Origin: Chloroflexota bacterium
GTDB lineage: Bacteria > Chloroflexota > Ktedonobacteria > Ktedonobacterales > Ktedonobacteraceae
Assembly: GCA_027316975.1 (NCBI GenBank)
Contig: DAHVFL010000053.1
Location: 1-14,475, forward strand
Length of the DNA: 14,475 nt
Direction: 5' to 3'
The translations under genes and the position numbers were made by a program. Below are positions 1-7,606 of the stretch, in pieces. Position 1 is the first letter of the stretch. Each line of letters opens with the position of its first letter. A model generated the notes under the pieces. It was given only the letters and a program-made list of their open reading frames with translations. It made no database searches and was not told where the DNA came from.

Positions 1-360
1 GTCGTTGATGACATCCATCTTCCCCTGCGGCGCGACTTTGTCGAGCAGTTCGTTGACAATCTCGGTGATGCGCGGCTCCAGGTGGGCAATCGTGCGCGGC
101 GTGAATGCCAGCGTGACCAGCGTGCGTAGTTGCCGGTGGCGCGGCGGATCCATGCTTATCATGCTTGCATCTAGCGGCTGATCGGAGCCGATGAACTGCG
201 ATGAAAAGACGCTGTGTTCTGAAAGTACGCGCTGTACATCGTTGTATTTGAAAACGCTCCAATTATGGCTGCGTGGATCAAGAAAGACGGGCGCGGACTC
301 ACGCATCGTAGCATACCAGGGAAATGGGTCAGTGCCAAAGGGTGAAAAGGACGTGGTCAA
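1..360 (-). CDS. cytochrome P450, N-terminal part (cut by window edge)
   Basis: This is the first 120 residues of a bacterial class I cytochrome P450, a haem monooxygenase that normally hydroxylates a hydrophobic substrate using electrons from a ferredoxin. Family evidence is the stretch DPPRHRQLR at residues 71-79, the helix-C region whose His and Arg contact the haem propionates, followed by LAFTPRTI, and an N-terminus with DPFPWYATMRESAPVF, typical of soluble P450s. The I-helix Thr and the haem-ligand Cys would lie beyond the left edge and cannot be checked. The start is TTG at 360: an in-frame TGA lies directly upstream, and GAGAGG sits 6 bases before TTG. It is the last visible gene of the minus-strand series, 70 bp after the acyl-CoA ligase, which suggests a shared catabolic role. 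The substrate cannot be told. Confidence 0.9.
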   Translation of the reverse strand, partial: MTTSFSPFGTDPFPWYATMRESAPVFLDPRSHNWSVFKYNDVQRVLSEHSVFSSQFIGSDQPLDASMISMDPPRHRQLRTLVTLAFTPRTIAHLEPRITEIVNELLDKVAPQGKMDVIND

Positions 361-384
361 TCAAAACCTCTCTTCTGAGAACGG

Positions 385-423
385 GCCAGGGCGGGGGCCA
401 AGGGCCGGGTGTCCCGCCCTGGC
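385..423. repeat. inverted repeat between P450 and ligase genes
   Basis: Perfect 11-base arms (GCCAGGGCGGG at 385-395 and its complement at 413-423) enclose a 17-base loop. The arm shares CCAGGGCGGGGGC with the large inverted repeat at 12387-12478, so both belong to one GC-rich repeat family. It could fold in the minus-strand transcript between the two genes, but no T-run follows, so I do not call it a terminator. Confidence 0.65.
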
Positions 424-430
424 TTGCTGT

Positions 431-1996
431 TCAGTTTACGTACTTGCTTTTGCCTACCCAGTATTTTTCGCGCAGGTCTCGCTTGAGAATCTTTCCCGCG
501 CCACTTTTGGGCAGAGCCTCCAATTGAAATTCAACACTGCGAGGAACTTTATATCCGGCGATTTGCGCGCGCGCATGAGCCAGCAGTTCCTCCTCGCTGA
601 CACTCATGCCAGGTTTACGCACAACTACCGCGTGTACCGCTTCGCCCCACTTGCTATGTGGAATGCCGATGACCGCGCATTCCAGCACCGCGGCATGGGT
701 GTACAGAGCGTTTTCCACTTCAACGGAGTACACGTTCTCGCCGCCACTGATAATCATATCTTTGGAGCGGTCAACAATGTAGATATAATTCTCCTCGTCA
801 ACAGTAGCCAGGTCGCCGGTATGCATCCAACCATCAACGATGGCCGCAGCCGTCGCTTCAGGCATCCTCCAATAGCCTGGCATAATATTTGGCCCGCGCG
901 CAATAATCTCGCCAACTTCTCCCGGCTGTACATCATCCCCCTCTGCATTCACCACGCGCACTTCGACGCCCAGCGCCTCCTTGCCAACCGAGTTGAGACG
1001 CCGCACCTGTTCCGGCGCGCCATCCACTACGTGCTCCCAGGTATCTAAGCCCGTCAGCAGGGGAGCAGTTTCGGTCATGCCGTACCCCTGCGCAAAGATT
1101 TGCCCCCACTTTTGCAGCCCTTTCTTGAGCACTTCGAGCGGCATAGGAGACGCGCCATAGACCAGGCGCTTCAAGCTGGAAAGATCGTATGTACCGGCAT
1201 CTGGATGATTCAGCACTGCATTGACCATCGTGGGCACCAGAATCGTGCAGGTCACTTTTTCGTTCTGGATTGCTTCCAATACATGAACGGGGTTGAAGAT
1301 GGGAATGAATACATGACGCGCGCCCACCATCGTCAGGGCAAATACCGATCCCACATCGGCCAGGTGGAACATGGGCGCGGCATGAAGCCACGTATCGCGC
1401 TGGTTATAGCCGGTTGCCAGCAGAGCATTGACAGCGTTCGATACGATGTTTTTATGCGACAACATTACGCCTTTGGCCCGTCCCGTTGTGCCACCGGTGT
1501 AGAAGAGTCCCGCCAGGTCATCATCATCCATCTCTTGATCGACGGTCTCCCGCATATGCGACCCGCCGATCACCACATCCTCAAAGTTAATCATATCCGC
1601 GGGCGTCACCTCGCCATTGTAAATCACACTTTCAATAGATGGAACGGTGTCGCGCCCGGCAATGTGGGAGGCGAAGGTTTTATCCACCACCAGTACCTTC
1701 GTTTCGCTATCGTTGAGGATAAAGACGATTTCCGGGCGCGCCAGGCGAATGTTGAGCGGCACGATGGCCGCTCCCATCCTCGCGCAGGCATAATACAACT
1801 CAAGGTAGCGATGACAGTTCAGCATCAGCACGGCTACGCGATCTCCGCGCTGCACCCCCAGCGAAGCCAGGCCGCGCGCCAGGGCATCAGTGCGCTGGTC
1901 AAACACTTCCCAGGTGTAGCGCGTCTCGCCGCAGACTACTGCTTCACGATTGCCAGCCACTTTTTTTGCGTGTTTGAGTCCTTCAGCGATATGCAT
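431..1996 (-). CDS. acyl-CoA ligase (AMP-binding, FadD-like)
   Basis: A 521-residue member of the ANL adenylating superfamily, which activates a carboxylic acid with ATP to an acyl-AMP and transfers it to CoA. All core motifs are present: the phosphate loop YTGGTTGRAKG (166-176), GYGMTE, GWMHTGD, DRSKDMIISGGENVYSVEVE, and the C-terminal PKSGAGKILKR with the catalytic Lys at about 502. Length is normal for the family. The start is placed at ATG 1996 rather than the upstream in-frame ATG at 2020, because AAGGAG lies 10 bases before 1996. It sits 100 bp after the ChlI-like gene and 70 bp before the P450, in the same orientation. The substrate (fatty acid, aromatic or terpenoid acid) cannot be read from sequence; linkage with alcohol dehydrogenases and a P450 favours a catabolic role. 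Confidence 0.92.
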   Translation of the reverse strand: MHIAEGLKHAKKVAGNREAVVCGETRYTWEVFDQRTDALARGLASLGVQRGDRVAVLMLNCHRYLELYYACARMGAAIVPLNIRLARPEIVFILNDSETKVLVVDKTFASHIAGRDTVPSIESVIYNGEVTPADMINFEDVVIGGSHMRETVDQEMDDDDLAGLFYTGGTTGRAKGVMLSHKNIVSNAVNALLATGYNQRDTWLHAAPMFHLADVGSVFALTMVGARHVFIPIFNPVHVLEAIQNEKVTCTILVPTMVNAVLNHPDAGTYDLSSLKRLVYGASPMPLEVLKKGLQKWGQIFAQGYGMTETAPLLTGLDTWEHVVDGAPEQVRRLNSVGKEALGVEVRVVNAEGDDVQPGEVGEIIARGPNIMPGYWRMPEATAAAIVDGWMHTGDLATVDEENYIYIVDRSKDMIISGGENVYSVEVENALYTHAAVLECAVIGIPHSKWGEAVHAVVVRKPGMSVSEEELLAHARAQIAGYKVPRSVEFQLEALPKSGAGKILKRDLREKYWVGKSKYVN

Positions 1997-2049
1997 AGAT
2001 AGCGCACTCCTTTTCGGCATTCTATAGTTCCAGGAACGTGATGCAAGCG

Positions 2050-2065
2050 TGATACCTTTGATACC
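2050..2065. promoter_or_regulatory. GGTATCA direct repeat upstream of ligase gene
   Basis: On the minus strand this reads GGTATCAAAGGTATCA, two 7-base half-sites 9 bases apart, in the 100-bp gap between the ChlI-like gene and the acyl-CoA ligase. The same heptamer occurs in the upstream region of mftA (7607-7613). It may be an operator for a shared regulator. The AT-rich context (TATGATATTATGG on the minus strand just upstream) could hold a promoter, but I see no convincing -35/-10 pair. Weak evidence. Confidence 0.25.
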
Positions 2066-2096
2066 ATAATATCATATGCCATGTGGATTGATAAGT

Positions 2097-3125
2097 TTAT
2101 TGAGCGTATTTTTTCCTGATGCCTGCTAATAGCTCATCTATACTATGCGGAACCTGTTGCAAGGGGAGACGTTTGAGGCGATGCGCCAGCGCCATCGGCG
2201 CGATAGCATACACATGTTCTGATGTAATCTGCCCGTCTCCACAGTAAGCGGTATAAGTTTGGGCGGCGCGACGCATCACAATGTCGCCCCTGTGTCCATC
2301 AACATCCAGTTCGATATTGATGAGCGCGATCAGTTCTGCAACGCTGCGCGGAATAGTGACAAATGGAGCCTTGCGCGCCGCCGAGGTGATACGTTCGCGC
2401 AATGTCTGCTCTGCTTCAGCGTATTCGGCTAGAAAAGCCGTGGGATTGGCTTCATAGCGTTCTCGTCGCTCAACTATTTCGATGCGTTGGAGAATATTGC
2501 TGATGGAAGTAATATCGACACACAGTCCGAAACGGTCGGTCAATTGCGGGCGTAACTCACCTTCTTCCGGATTCATGGTACCCACCAGGATGAAGCGCGC
2601 GGGATGGCTGAACGAGATACCCTCGCGCTCGACAATATTGACGCCCATCGCCGCCGCATCAAGCAGCAAATCGACAACGTAATCGTCGAGTAGGTTCACC
2701 TCGTCAACGTAGAGGATGCCACGATTGGCCTCGGCCAGCACGCCCGGCTCGAAACGCCTGCGCCCTTCGCGCAGTGCGTGTTCGATATCCAGTGTTCCAA
2801 CCACCCGGTCTTCAGATGCGTTGATTGGGAGATCAACGACGCGCATCTGCCTGTGCGTTACTGGCAGCATCTGCCCCGCTTCAAATCTAACCCGGCAGGA
2901 GTCGCACATGTTCTCAGGCTGATCTGGCGGGCAAGAGAACGGGCAATCTTCCACCACCGTTAGTTCCGGCAACACCGCCGCCAGGGCGCGCACAGCAGTA
3001 GACTTGGCCGTCCCTTTTTCGCCCCGAATGAGCACGCCGCCAATGGCTGGCTGCACAGCATTCAAGATGAGAGCCAGCGTCATCCTGTCCTGGCCGACGA
3101 GCGCGCTGAACGGGTAGGTATACAT
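2097..3125 (-). CDS. ChlI/BchI-like AAA+ ATPase
   Basis: A 342-residue AAA+ ATPase of the magnesium-chelatase I-subunit type. Visible motifs are Walker A GEKGTAKST (35-43), Walker B ILYVDEVN (137-144), sensor-1 region VGTMNPEEGELRPQL followed by TDRFG, and a lid domain to the end. Length fits BchI/ChlI. In true chelatases this subunit forms ATP-driven rings with a D subunit and works on a large H subunit (ChlH/BchH/CobN); none is in the window, and neither are tetrapyrrole genes. An unusual feature is four cysteines (61, 65, 74, 77; pattern C-x3-C-x8-C-x2-C) after the Walker A domain, shared with the ChlI-ChlD fusion at 4414-6420. The start at ATG 3125 has GGGAG five bases upstream. It lies between the alcohol dehydrogenase and the acyl-CoA ligase. 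Real metal chelatase or MoxR-like activator are both possible; I lean to the latter from context. Confidence 0.88.
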   Translation of the reverse strand: MYTYPFSALVGQDRMTLALILNAVQPAIGGVLIRGEKGTAKSTAVRALAAVLPELTVVEDCPFSCPPDQPENMCDSCRVRFEAGQMLPVTHRQMRVVDLPINASEDRVVGTLDIEHALREGRRRFEPGVLAEANRGILYVDEVNLLDDYVVDLLLDAAAMGVNIVEREGISFSHPARFILVGTMNPEEGELRPQLTDRFGLCVDITSISNILQRIEIVERRERYEANPTAFLAEYAEAEQTLRERITSAARKAPFVTIPRSVAELIALINIELDVDGHRGDIVMRRAAQTYTAYCGDGQITSEHVYAIAPMALAHRLKRLPLQQVPHSIDELLAGIRKKYAQ

Positions 3126-3139
3126 GTGTACTCCCAGCC

Positions 3140-3194
3140 TTTGATGGTAGCAGCAGGGCGGAGGCGCTGCCTCCGCCCTGCTGCTACCATCAAA
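3140..3194. repeat. 26-bp perfect inverted repeat (hairpin)
   Basis: Arms 3140-3165 and 3169-3194 are exactly complementary over 26 bases with a 3-base loop. It fills most of the 77-bp gap between the alcohol dehydrogenase and ChlI-like genes. In minus-strand RNA the hairpin would be extremely stable, but the T-run lies before it, not after, so it is not a standard intrinsic terminator. It may instead protect the upstream mRNA end or be a mobile REP/MITE-like copy. Confidence 0.85.
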
Positions 3195-3202
3195 AAATCC
3201 TG

Positions 3203-4306
3203 CTAGAATTCGATCACGCCGCGAATGTTCTTGCCTCCCACCATATCAGCATAGGCCTCGTTGACCTGGTCAAGAGTATAGGTGCGCGTCACCAGTTCGT
3301 CCAGCTTCAACTTGCCCGCGTGGTACATCGCCAGCATATTCGGAATATCGTAACGCGGCTGCGAATCTCCATAGAGCGTACCCATCAACGTCTTTTGATA
3401 GAGTACGAGATCGAGCGGGGATACCGGAATCGACTCCGCCGTATAAGGAGTTAGCCCAATAACCACAACCGTTCCGCCCTTACCGAGCGCGGCGTATGCC
3501 TGGCCGATGGTGGCTGGAGTGGCGATGGCTTCAAAGGCATAATCGACTCCCAATCCCCATGTCAGGTCTTTGGCAATTTGCACCGGGTCTTCGCGGGTGG
3601 AGTTCACGGTATGGGTCGCGCCAAATTCTTTGGCCTTCTCCAGCTTGAAGTCATTGATATCTACCGCGATAATCATGCGCGCCCCGGCAATGGCCGCTCC
3701 CTGCACGGCGTTCATGCCAATACCGCCGCAACCAATCACCATGACCGTGCTGCCCGCTTCGACTTTGGCGCGATGGATAACCGCGCCCACACCCGTCGGC
3801 ACGCCGCAGCCCACCAGCACAGCGCGGTTGAGCGCGTAGTAATCACCAATCACGACAACCGACGCATCAGGCACAACGCTGCGCTCGCTGAAGGTCGAGA
3901 TCACACACATCTGTCCAATGTCGCCCTTCTCCCCATGCATACGGAAGGTGCCATCAAGTTGAGGACCCATCAAAATATTCGCGCCCATATTGCACAGGTT
4001 GGCGTGGCCCGCGGTACAATAGCGGCAATGGCCGCACGAAGGAATGAAGGTAAGAACGACATGGTCGCCAGGTTTGCAATTCGTTACATTTGGCCCGACC
4101 TCTTCAACGATACCTGCACCCTCGTGTCCCAGCGCTATTGGCAGATAGCTCGGCAAATCACCCACAACGATGTGATAGTCAGAGTGGCAAATACCGGCAG
4201 CCACCATACGCACCTGCACCTCGTGCTCCTTTGGCGGATCAAGCTCAATCTCTTCAACGCGGATGCGCTCGCCCGGCGCGTACAGAACTGCGCTTCGTGT
4301 TCTCAT
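3203..4306 (-). CDS. zinc-dependent alcohol dehydrogenase, NDMA/mycofactocin-associated type
   Basis: A 367-residue medium-chain zinc alcohol dehydrogenase that oxidises alcohols to aldehydes or ketones with NAD-type cofactor. Catalytic zinc ligands are C40 (GICHSD), H61-E62 (GHEGAG) and C167 (VGCGVPTG). The structural zinc site is complete: C91, C94, C97, C105. The Rossmann motif is GCGGIG (192-197) with D216 in IIAVDIN, as in NAD enzymes. Overall it resembles the NDMA-dependent nicotinoprotein alcohol dehydrogenases, whose bound NADH is thought to be reoxidised through mycofactocin; the nearby mftA, B, C and F genes support that. The start at ATG 4306 is preceded by a perfect AGGAGG seven bases upstream, better than the in-frame codon at 4345. 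It lies 107 bp after the ChlI-ChlD fusion and before the ChlI-like ATPase. The physiological alcohol is unknown. Confidence 0.93.
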   Translation of the reverse strand: MRTRSAVLYAPGERIRVEEIELDPPKEHEVQVRMVAAGICHSDYHIVVGDLPSYLPIALGHEGAGIVEEVGPNVTNCKPGDHVVLTFIPSCGHCRYCTAGHANLCNMGANILMGPQLDGTFRMHGEKGDIGQMCVISTFSERSVVPDASVVVIGDYYALNRAVLVGCGVPTGVGAVIHRAKVEAGSTVMVIGCGGIGMNAVQGAAIAGARMIIAVDINDFKLEKAKEFGATHTVNSTREDPVQIAKDLTWGLGVDYAFEAIATPATIGQAYAALGKGGTVVVIGLTPYTAESIPVSPLDLVLYQKTLMGTLYGDSQPRYDIPNMLAMYHAGKLKLDELVTRTYTLDQVNEAYADMVGGKNIRGVIEF

Positions 4307-4413
4307 GAATGTTCCTCCTGAATAATGTGGCTCCCGAAAGTTCATTCTCGCGGGATGTATTCGACAACATGCCTGTCAGGTCTCTTTTGCCAGTTAGATC
4401 AATCGGTGCGCTT

Positions 4414-6420
4414 TCACCCCCTTTTCAGTAAAGTAGAAGTTGAACTCCCCCGGCTATCAGGCGGGCAGAGATGATAGTAGTCCGCTGCTAAAGCCAGGGC
4501 CAGTTCCTTGCCCGGACTCATCTCTTCATCGTAAATTGGCAACTGCGCTTCTCCCACAAAGGGATTGCTGACCGGCGCTCTACTGGTATCGATCATAAGC
4601 GAGGGAATACGACGCGCGGCAATCTCGCGGGCAACGGAGAGCGCATCCCGCCGGGGCGTAATACTGCGCATGTTGCCAGAAAGGTCAATGTTCGCCAGTC
4701 CATCGGTCAGCACAATCAGGACTGGCGCGCTCGTTGGATCGCGCAGGCGTTCGGTTTCCGCCAGGCGCAGCCCTTCCAGCAGGCCCGTCGCCAGGGGTGT
4801 GCAGCCGCCGATATAGAGTTCTTCGACGCTGCGGCGCGCGCGCGCGAAATTGCGCGTTGGCGGCAAGACGACGCGCCCCTGCGCAAAGCGAAACACGAGC
4901 ATAGCAACGCGGTCGCGCTTCTCATAGGCGTTCTGGAGCAGAGCCAGCAACAGCCGTTTGGTCTGGGGCATAAACTGGCGCGCCATCACCGAGTCGCTGC
5001 CATCGACCACGAAGATCAGCAATGCGCGTGTTTTGCGCTCGCGCACTTTCTGGCGCAGGTCGTCAGGGCGCAATTCCAGTTTCCCGCCACTGGCGCGCCC
5101 GCGCTCCTGCTGATGGAGCGCGGCTGCGCGTATCGTCGCGCTAAAGGCGATGTCCGTCACAGGGTGCGCCTGCCGGTCACGTATGAAACGACCACTGCGC
5201 CTGGTCGTCAGGGAAACGAAACGCCGCCCGCTTTCATGGCGCGCCTGGCGGTCACGCGGGAGAGAAATGAGACTCTTGACCTGCGCAGCGTCCAGCGCTC
5301 CGCGCAACGGGCGGCTCAGACCTGCTGGCCCCTCGCGTTCGTTAGTGCGTTCTTCCAGGTCTTCGTCAATCGTCCCCAGGTCCTCCGGTTGTTCAGAATC
5401 TGTTCCACCAGGTGGCAGTTGTTCCTGCGTTCGCGCAAGCCGTTGCATGAGAGAAGCGCCCGGGCGCGAACGATGCGGCATCGCCAGCATAATCGCCTGT
5501 TCAATATCGGCCTGTTCAACCTCCAGGCGATTGTCCCAGGCTGCCAGCGCGCGGGCAGTGCGCGTCACGACAAGGTCGCCGCGATGTCCCTGCGCGCGTA
5601 GCTCACGCCCGACCAGGTGCGCTATTACCTGTCGGAAGTAGCGCGAAATGCGTACCGTATTCAACACATGCCGCGCGGCCTGAATACGCGCCTGCAACGC
5701 TTTTTCTTGATTCGCCCACAACTCGACGAAAGCGGCAGGGTCCCTATCGAAGGCTATGCGCCGCTCTACCAGCGTGATACGGGCGGATTGCTCGCGCAAG
5801 TCCTCGGCCTCCACGTATAGCCCGATGCGATCCAGCAGTTGCGGTCGCAGTTGACCCTCTTCCGGGTTCATGGTTCCCACCAGCACAAAACGCGCCGGGT
5901 GGGCGACGGAAATGCCATCACATTCGACGCGATGCACACCCAGGGCGGCCGCGTCCAGCAAGATATCGGCGATATGGTCATTCAGCAGGTTGATTTCATC
6001 TACGTACAATAAGCCGCGATTGGCGGCAGCTAACAAACCTGGCGCGAAGTTGTAAGAGCCGCTTAGAAGTGTCGCGGCAACATCGATACTTCCCGCCACA
6101 CGGTCTTCACTGGCATTGAGAGGCAACGTGACAAATGGTGTTGGACGATCAGTGATAGGCAGATTTTCGCCGTGCGCATAACGTCTATAGCAATCGGTAC
6201 ACATGGCTTGAGGGGCTACAGGATCGCAGAAATAAGGGCAGTCGGCAACTCCCGGACTCATTGGCAGCAGAGCGGAAAAGGCACGCGCCATCGTCGATTT
6301 ACCCGTTCCGCGCCGCCCGCAAACCAGTACTCCACCGATCAACGGATTGATGGCGTTCAGCAACAGGGCAAGCCGCATCTTTGACTGTCCAACCATTGCG
6401 CTTAACGGAAAAACGGTCAT
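4414..6420 (-). CDS. ChlI-ChlD fusion: AAA+ ATPase with VWA domain
   Basis: A 668-residue protein combining a chelatase-type AAA+ domain and a von Willebrand A domain. N-terminal half: Walker A GRRGTGKST (35-43), Walker B LLYVDEIN (137-144), TMNPEEGQLRPQLLDR. A charged, acidic linker follows at about 325-370. The C-terminal VWA domain has an intact MIDAS: D473, S475, S477 (VVDGSDSVMA), T541 (GGCTPLATG) and D573 (LTDGLANI). Chelatase D subunits and putative cobaltochelatase subunits share this layout. Cysteines 61, 65, 74 and 77 match the C-x3-C-x8-C-x2-C of the stand-alone ATPase at 2097-3125, so the two probably form a complex. No H/CobN subunit is seen. The start at ATG 6420 has AAGGG eight bases upstream, and a promoter is visible at 6518-6545. 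It could insert metal into a tetrapyrrole or, like MoxR/VWA pairs, activate a neighbouring enzyme; the substrate is not provable here. Confidence 0.9.
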   Translation of the reverse strand: MTVFPLSAMVGQSKMRLALLLNAINPLIGGVLVCGRRGTGKSTMARAFSALLPMSPGVADCPYFCDPVAPQAMCTDCYRRYAHGENLPITDRPTPFVTLPLNASEDRVAGSIDVAATLLSGSYNFAPGLLAAANRGLLYVDEINLLNDHIADILLDAAALGVHRVECDGISVAHPARFVLVGTMNPEEGQLRPQLLDRIGLYVEAEDLREQSARITLVERRIAFDRDPAAFVELWANQEKALQARIQAARHVLNTVRISRYFRQVIAHLVGRELRAQGHRGDLVVTRTARALAAWDNRLEVEQADIEQAIMLAMPHRSRPGASLMQRLARTQEQLPPGGTDSEQPEDLGTIDEDLEERTNEREGPAGLSRPLRGALDAAQVKSLISLPRDRQARHESGRRFVSLTTRRSGRFIRDRQAHPVTDIAFSATIRAAALHQQERGRASGGKLELRPDDLRQKVRERKTRALLIFVVDGSDSVMARQFMPQTKRLLLALLQNAYEKRDRVAMLVFRFAQGRVVLPPTRNFARARRSVEELYIGGCTPLATGLLEGLRLAETERLRDPTSAPVLIVLTDGLANIDLSGNMRSITPRRDALSVAREIAARRIPSLMIDTSRAPVSNPFVGEAQLPIYDEEMSPGKELALALAADYYHLCPPDSRGSSTSTLLKRG

Positions 6421-6517
6421 AGTTTCTACCCTTCATTGGGAAGACCGGGCATTTAAACGGGAAACCGGGCTGTATGGATGTTACGCGAACAATGAAAAGG
6501 GTACCGTAGCACGCATT

Positions 6518-6545
6518 ATTATTATACACGATAAGTTCTTGTCAA
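6518..6545 (-). promoter_or_regulatory. promoter upstream of ChlI-ChlD fusion
   Basis: On the minus strand a perfect -35 TTGACA (6540-6545) is followed after 16 bases by AATAAT (6518-6523). An overlapping exact TATAAT lies at 6521-6526 but only 13 bases away. It is in the 143-bp gap after the dehydrogenase gene and about 100 bp before the ChlI-ChlD start, so the right part of the series can be transcribed separately from mftA. Confidence 0.5.
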
Positions 6546-6563
6546 AATTACCCCTTACTTCTA

Positions 6564-7418
6564 TCACCGGGTCAAATAGCCAGCATCCACCGGAATAGCC
6601 GAGCCGGTCAGGTGACGCGCCTCATCCGAGGCCAGCCACAGCACCACCTCGCTTATGGCTTGCGGCGGCAACAGATCGCGGTCAGAGAACAGGTTGATCG
6701 AGTTGGTCAGTTCTAGCATGTGTTCGTAGGTCGCCAGCGGGCCGGGGCCAGCGGCGAAGGCGTCATAAATGGCCTGGTTCTTGCACATGTTGGTATCCAC
6801 GCTGGTCGGGCAAATAGCGTTCACGTTGATGTTATAAGGAGCCAGCTCGATTGCCAGCGTCTTAACGAGGCCCAGCACGCCATGTTTGGCTGCCACATAA
6901 TGGGACAGGCTATGCATCCCTTTGATACCAGCCGTCGAGGATACGCAGAGAATTTTCCCTGACTTGCGCGGCAGCATCTGCGGGATGCTCACTTTACAGG
7001 TAATCCACACGCCTTTCAGATCAATGTTAACAGTTTCGTCCCACTGCTGCTCGCTCATCTCCCAACTCGGCGCGAAGGAGTAGACACCAGCATTGGCAAC
7101 GACGATATCGATGGGGCCAAGTTCGTGCTGTGCGCGTGCGGCCAGCGCCTGCATCGCGGCAAGATCGGTCACATCGGTGTGCGCGGCGATTACGGGGTTG
7201 CCCATGCTCTCGATTTCAGCAGACAGGTCTGCCAGTTCTGCGGGAGTGGCAAGCGGGTAGGGAATAGTTTCATACTGGCGGCAGGCGTCGCAAATAACCA
7301 GCTTCGCACCCTCGCGCGCGAAAGCCAGAGCGTGCGCGCGCCCCATGCCATGCGCCGCGCCGGTGATAAATACGACTTTCTCCTGGAAACGCCGCCTAAT
7401 AGACGCCACAAATACCAT
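6564..7418 (-). CDS. mycofactocin-coupled SDR family oxidoreductase
   Basis: A 284-residue classical short-chain dehydrogenase. Motifs: cofactor glycine motif TGAAHGMG (19-26), NAG (109-111), N131, S161, and the YxxxK pair Y174 and K178. A loop of about 25 residues after the second strand (DACRQYETIPYPLATPAELA, 44-63) is the insertion that marks mycofactocin-coupled SDRs; it is thought to bury the NAD so that it turns over in place with mycofactocin as external acceptor. I place the start at ATG 7418, so the first codons overlap the last 23 bases of mftA in another frame. Alternatives are TTG 7436 and GTG 7409; none has a strong ribosome site of its own, which fits translational coupling to mftA. 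The substrate alcohol is unknown. Confidence 0.9.
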   Translation of the reverse strand: MVFVASIRRRFQEKVVFITGAAHGMGRAHALAFAREGAKLVICDACRQYETIPYPLATPAELADLSAEIESMGNPVIAAHTDVTDLAAMQALAARAQHELGPIDIVVANAGVYSFAPSWEMSEQQWDETVNIDLKGVWITCKVSIPQMLPRKSGKILCVSSTAGIKGMHSLSHYVAAKHGVLGLVKTLAIELAPYNINVNAICPTSVDTNMCKNQAIYDAFAAGPGPLATYEHMLELTNSINLFSDRDLLPPQAISEVVLWLASDEARHLTGSAIPVDAGYLTR

Positions 7419-7560
7419 CGATGGTGAAATCTTCAATCACCAGCTCTTCCAACTCTTCTTCCAGCTCAGCTTCGGCAACTACGTCTGATACCTCGGGTTC
7501 GGCTGGTGTACTTACGTTGGGTGAAGCATTCTGATTGGTAAGCGGATTAGTTTCGGCCAT
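7396..7560 (-). CDS. mftA: mycofactocin precursor peptide MftA
   Basis: A 54-residue peptide ending in FTIDGICGVY, the hallmark C-terminus of the mycofactocin precursor (family consensus IDGxCGVY). The last Val-Tyr pair is the part that becomes the redox cofactor: MftC, with MftB, decarboxylates the terminal Tyr and crosslinks it to Val. Upstream of the core is an acidic stretch (VAEAELEEELEELVIED) expected to bind MftB, and before that a polar, Pro/Ser/Thr-rich leader. The start at ATG 7560 has GAGG eight bases upstream; the reading frame stays open to 7641, but that extension lacks such a site. The x of IDGxCGVY is Ile here, where Met is common. The gene is on the strand opposite mftBC and overlaps the SDR gene that follows. 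Confidence 0.95.
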   Translation of the reverse strand: MAETNPLTNQNASPNVSTPAEPEVSDVVAEAELEEELEELVIEDFTIDGICGVY

Positions 7561-7606
7561 CTGGTGTACCTCGCTTCTATTGCAGAGCAAAGTTGACGTT
7601 GATTCA

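Noticed and set aside
191..1048. Long open frame on the plus strand opposite the acyl-CoA ligase and P450
   Set aside because: It runs antisense through two clearly recognisable genes and its translation resembles no family; a GC-related shadow frame.
1100..2002. 300-residue plus-strand open frame opposite the acyl-CoA ligase
   Set aside because: Antisense shadow; the minus-strand frame carries all ANL motifs.
3140..3194. Intrinsic terminator call
   Set aside because: The stem is strong but no T-run follows it on the transcribed strand.
5113..5641. Two overlapping plus-strand open frames of about 160 codons opposite the ChlI-ChlD fusion
   Set aside because: Arg-rich, low-information translations antisense to the linker region of a well-supported gene.
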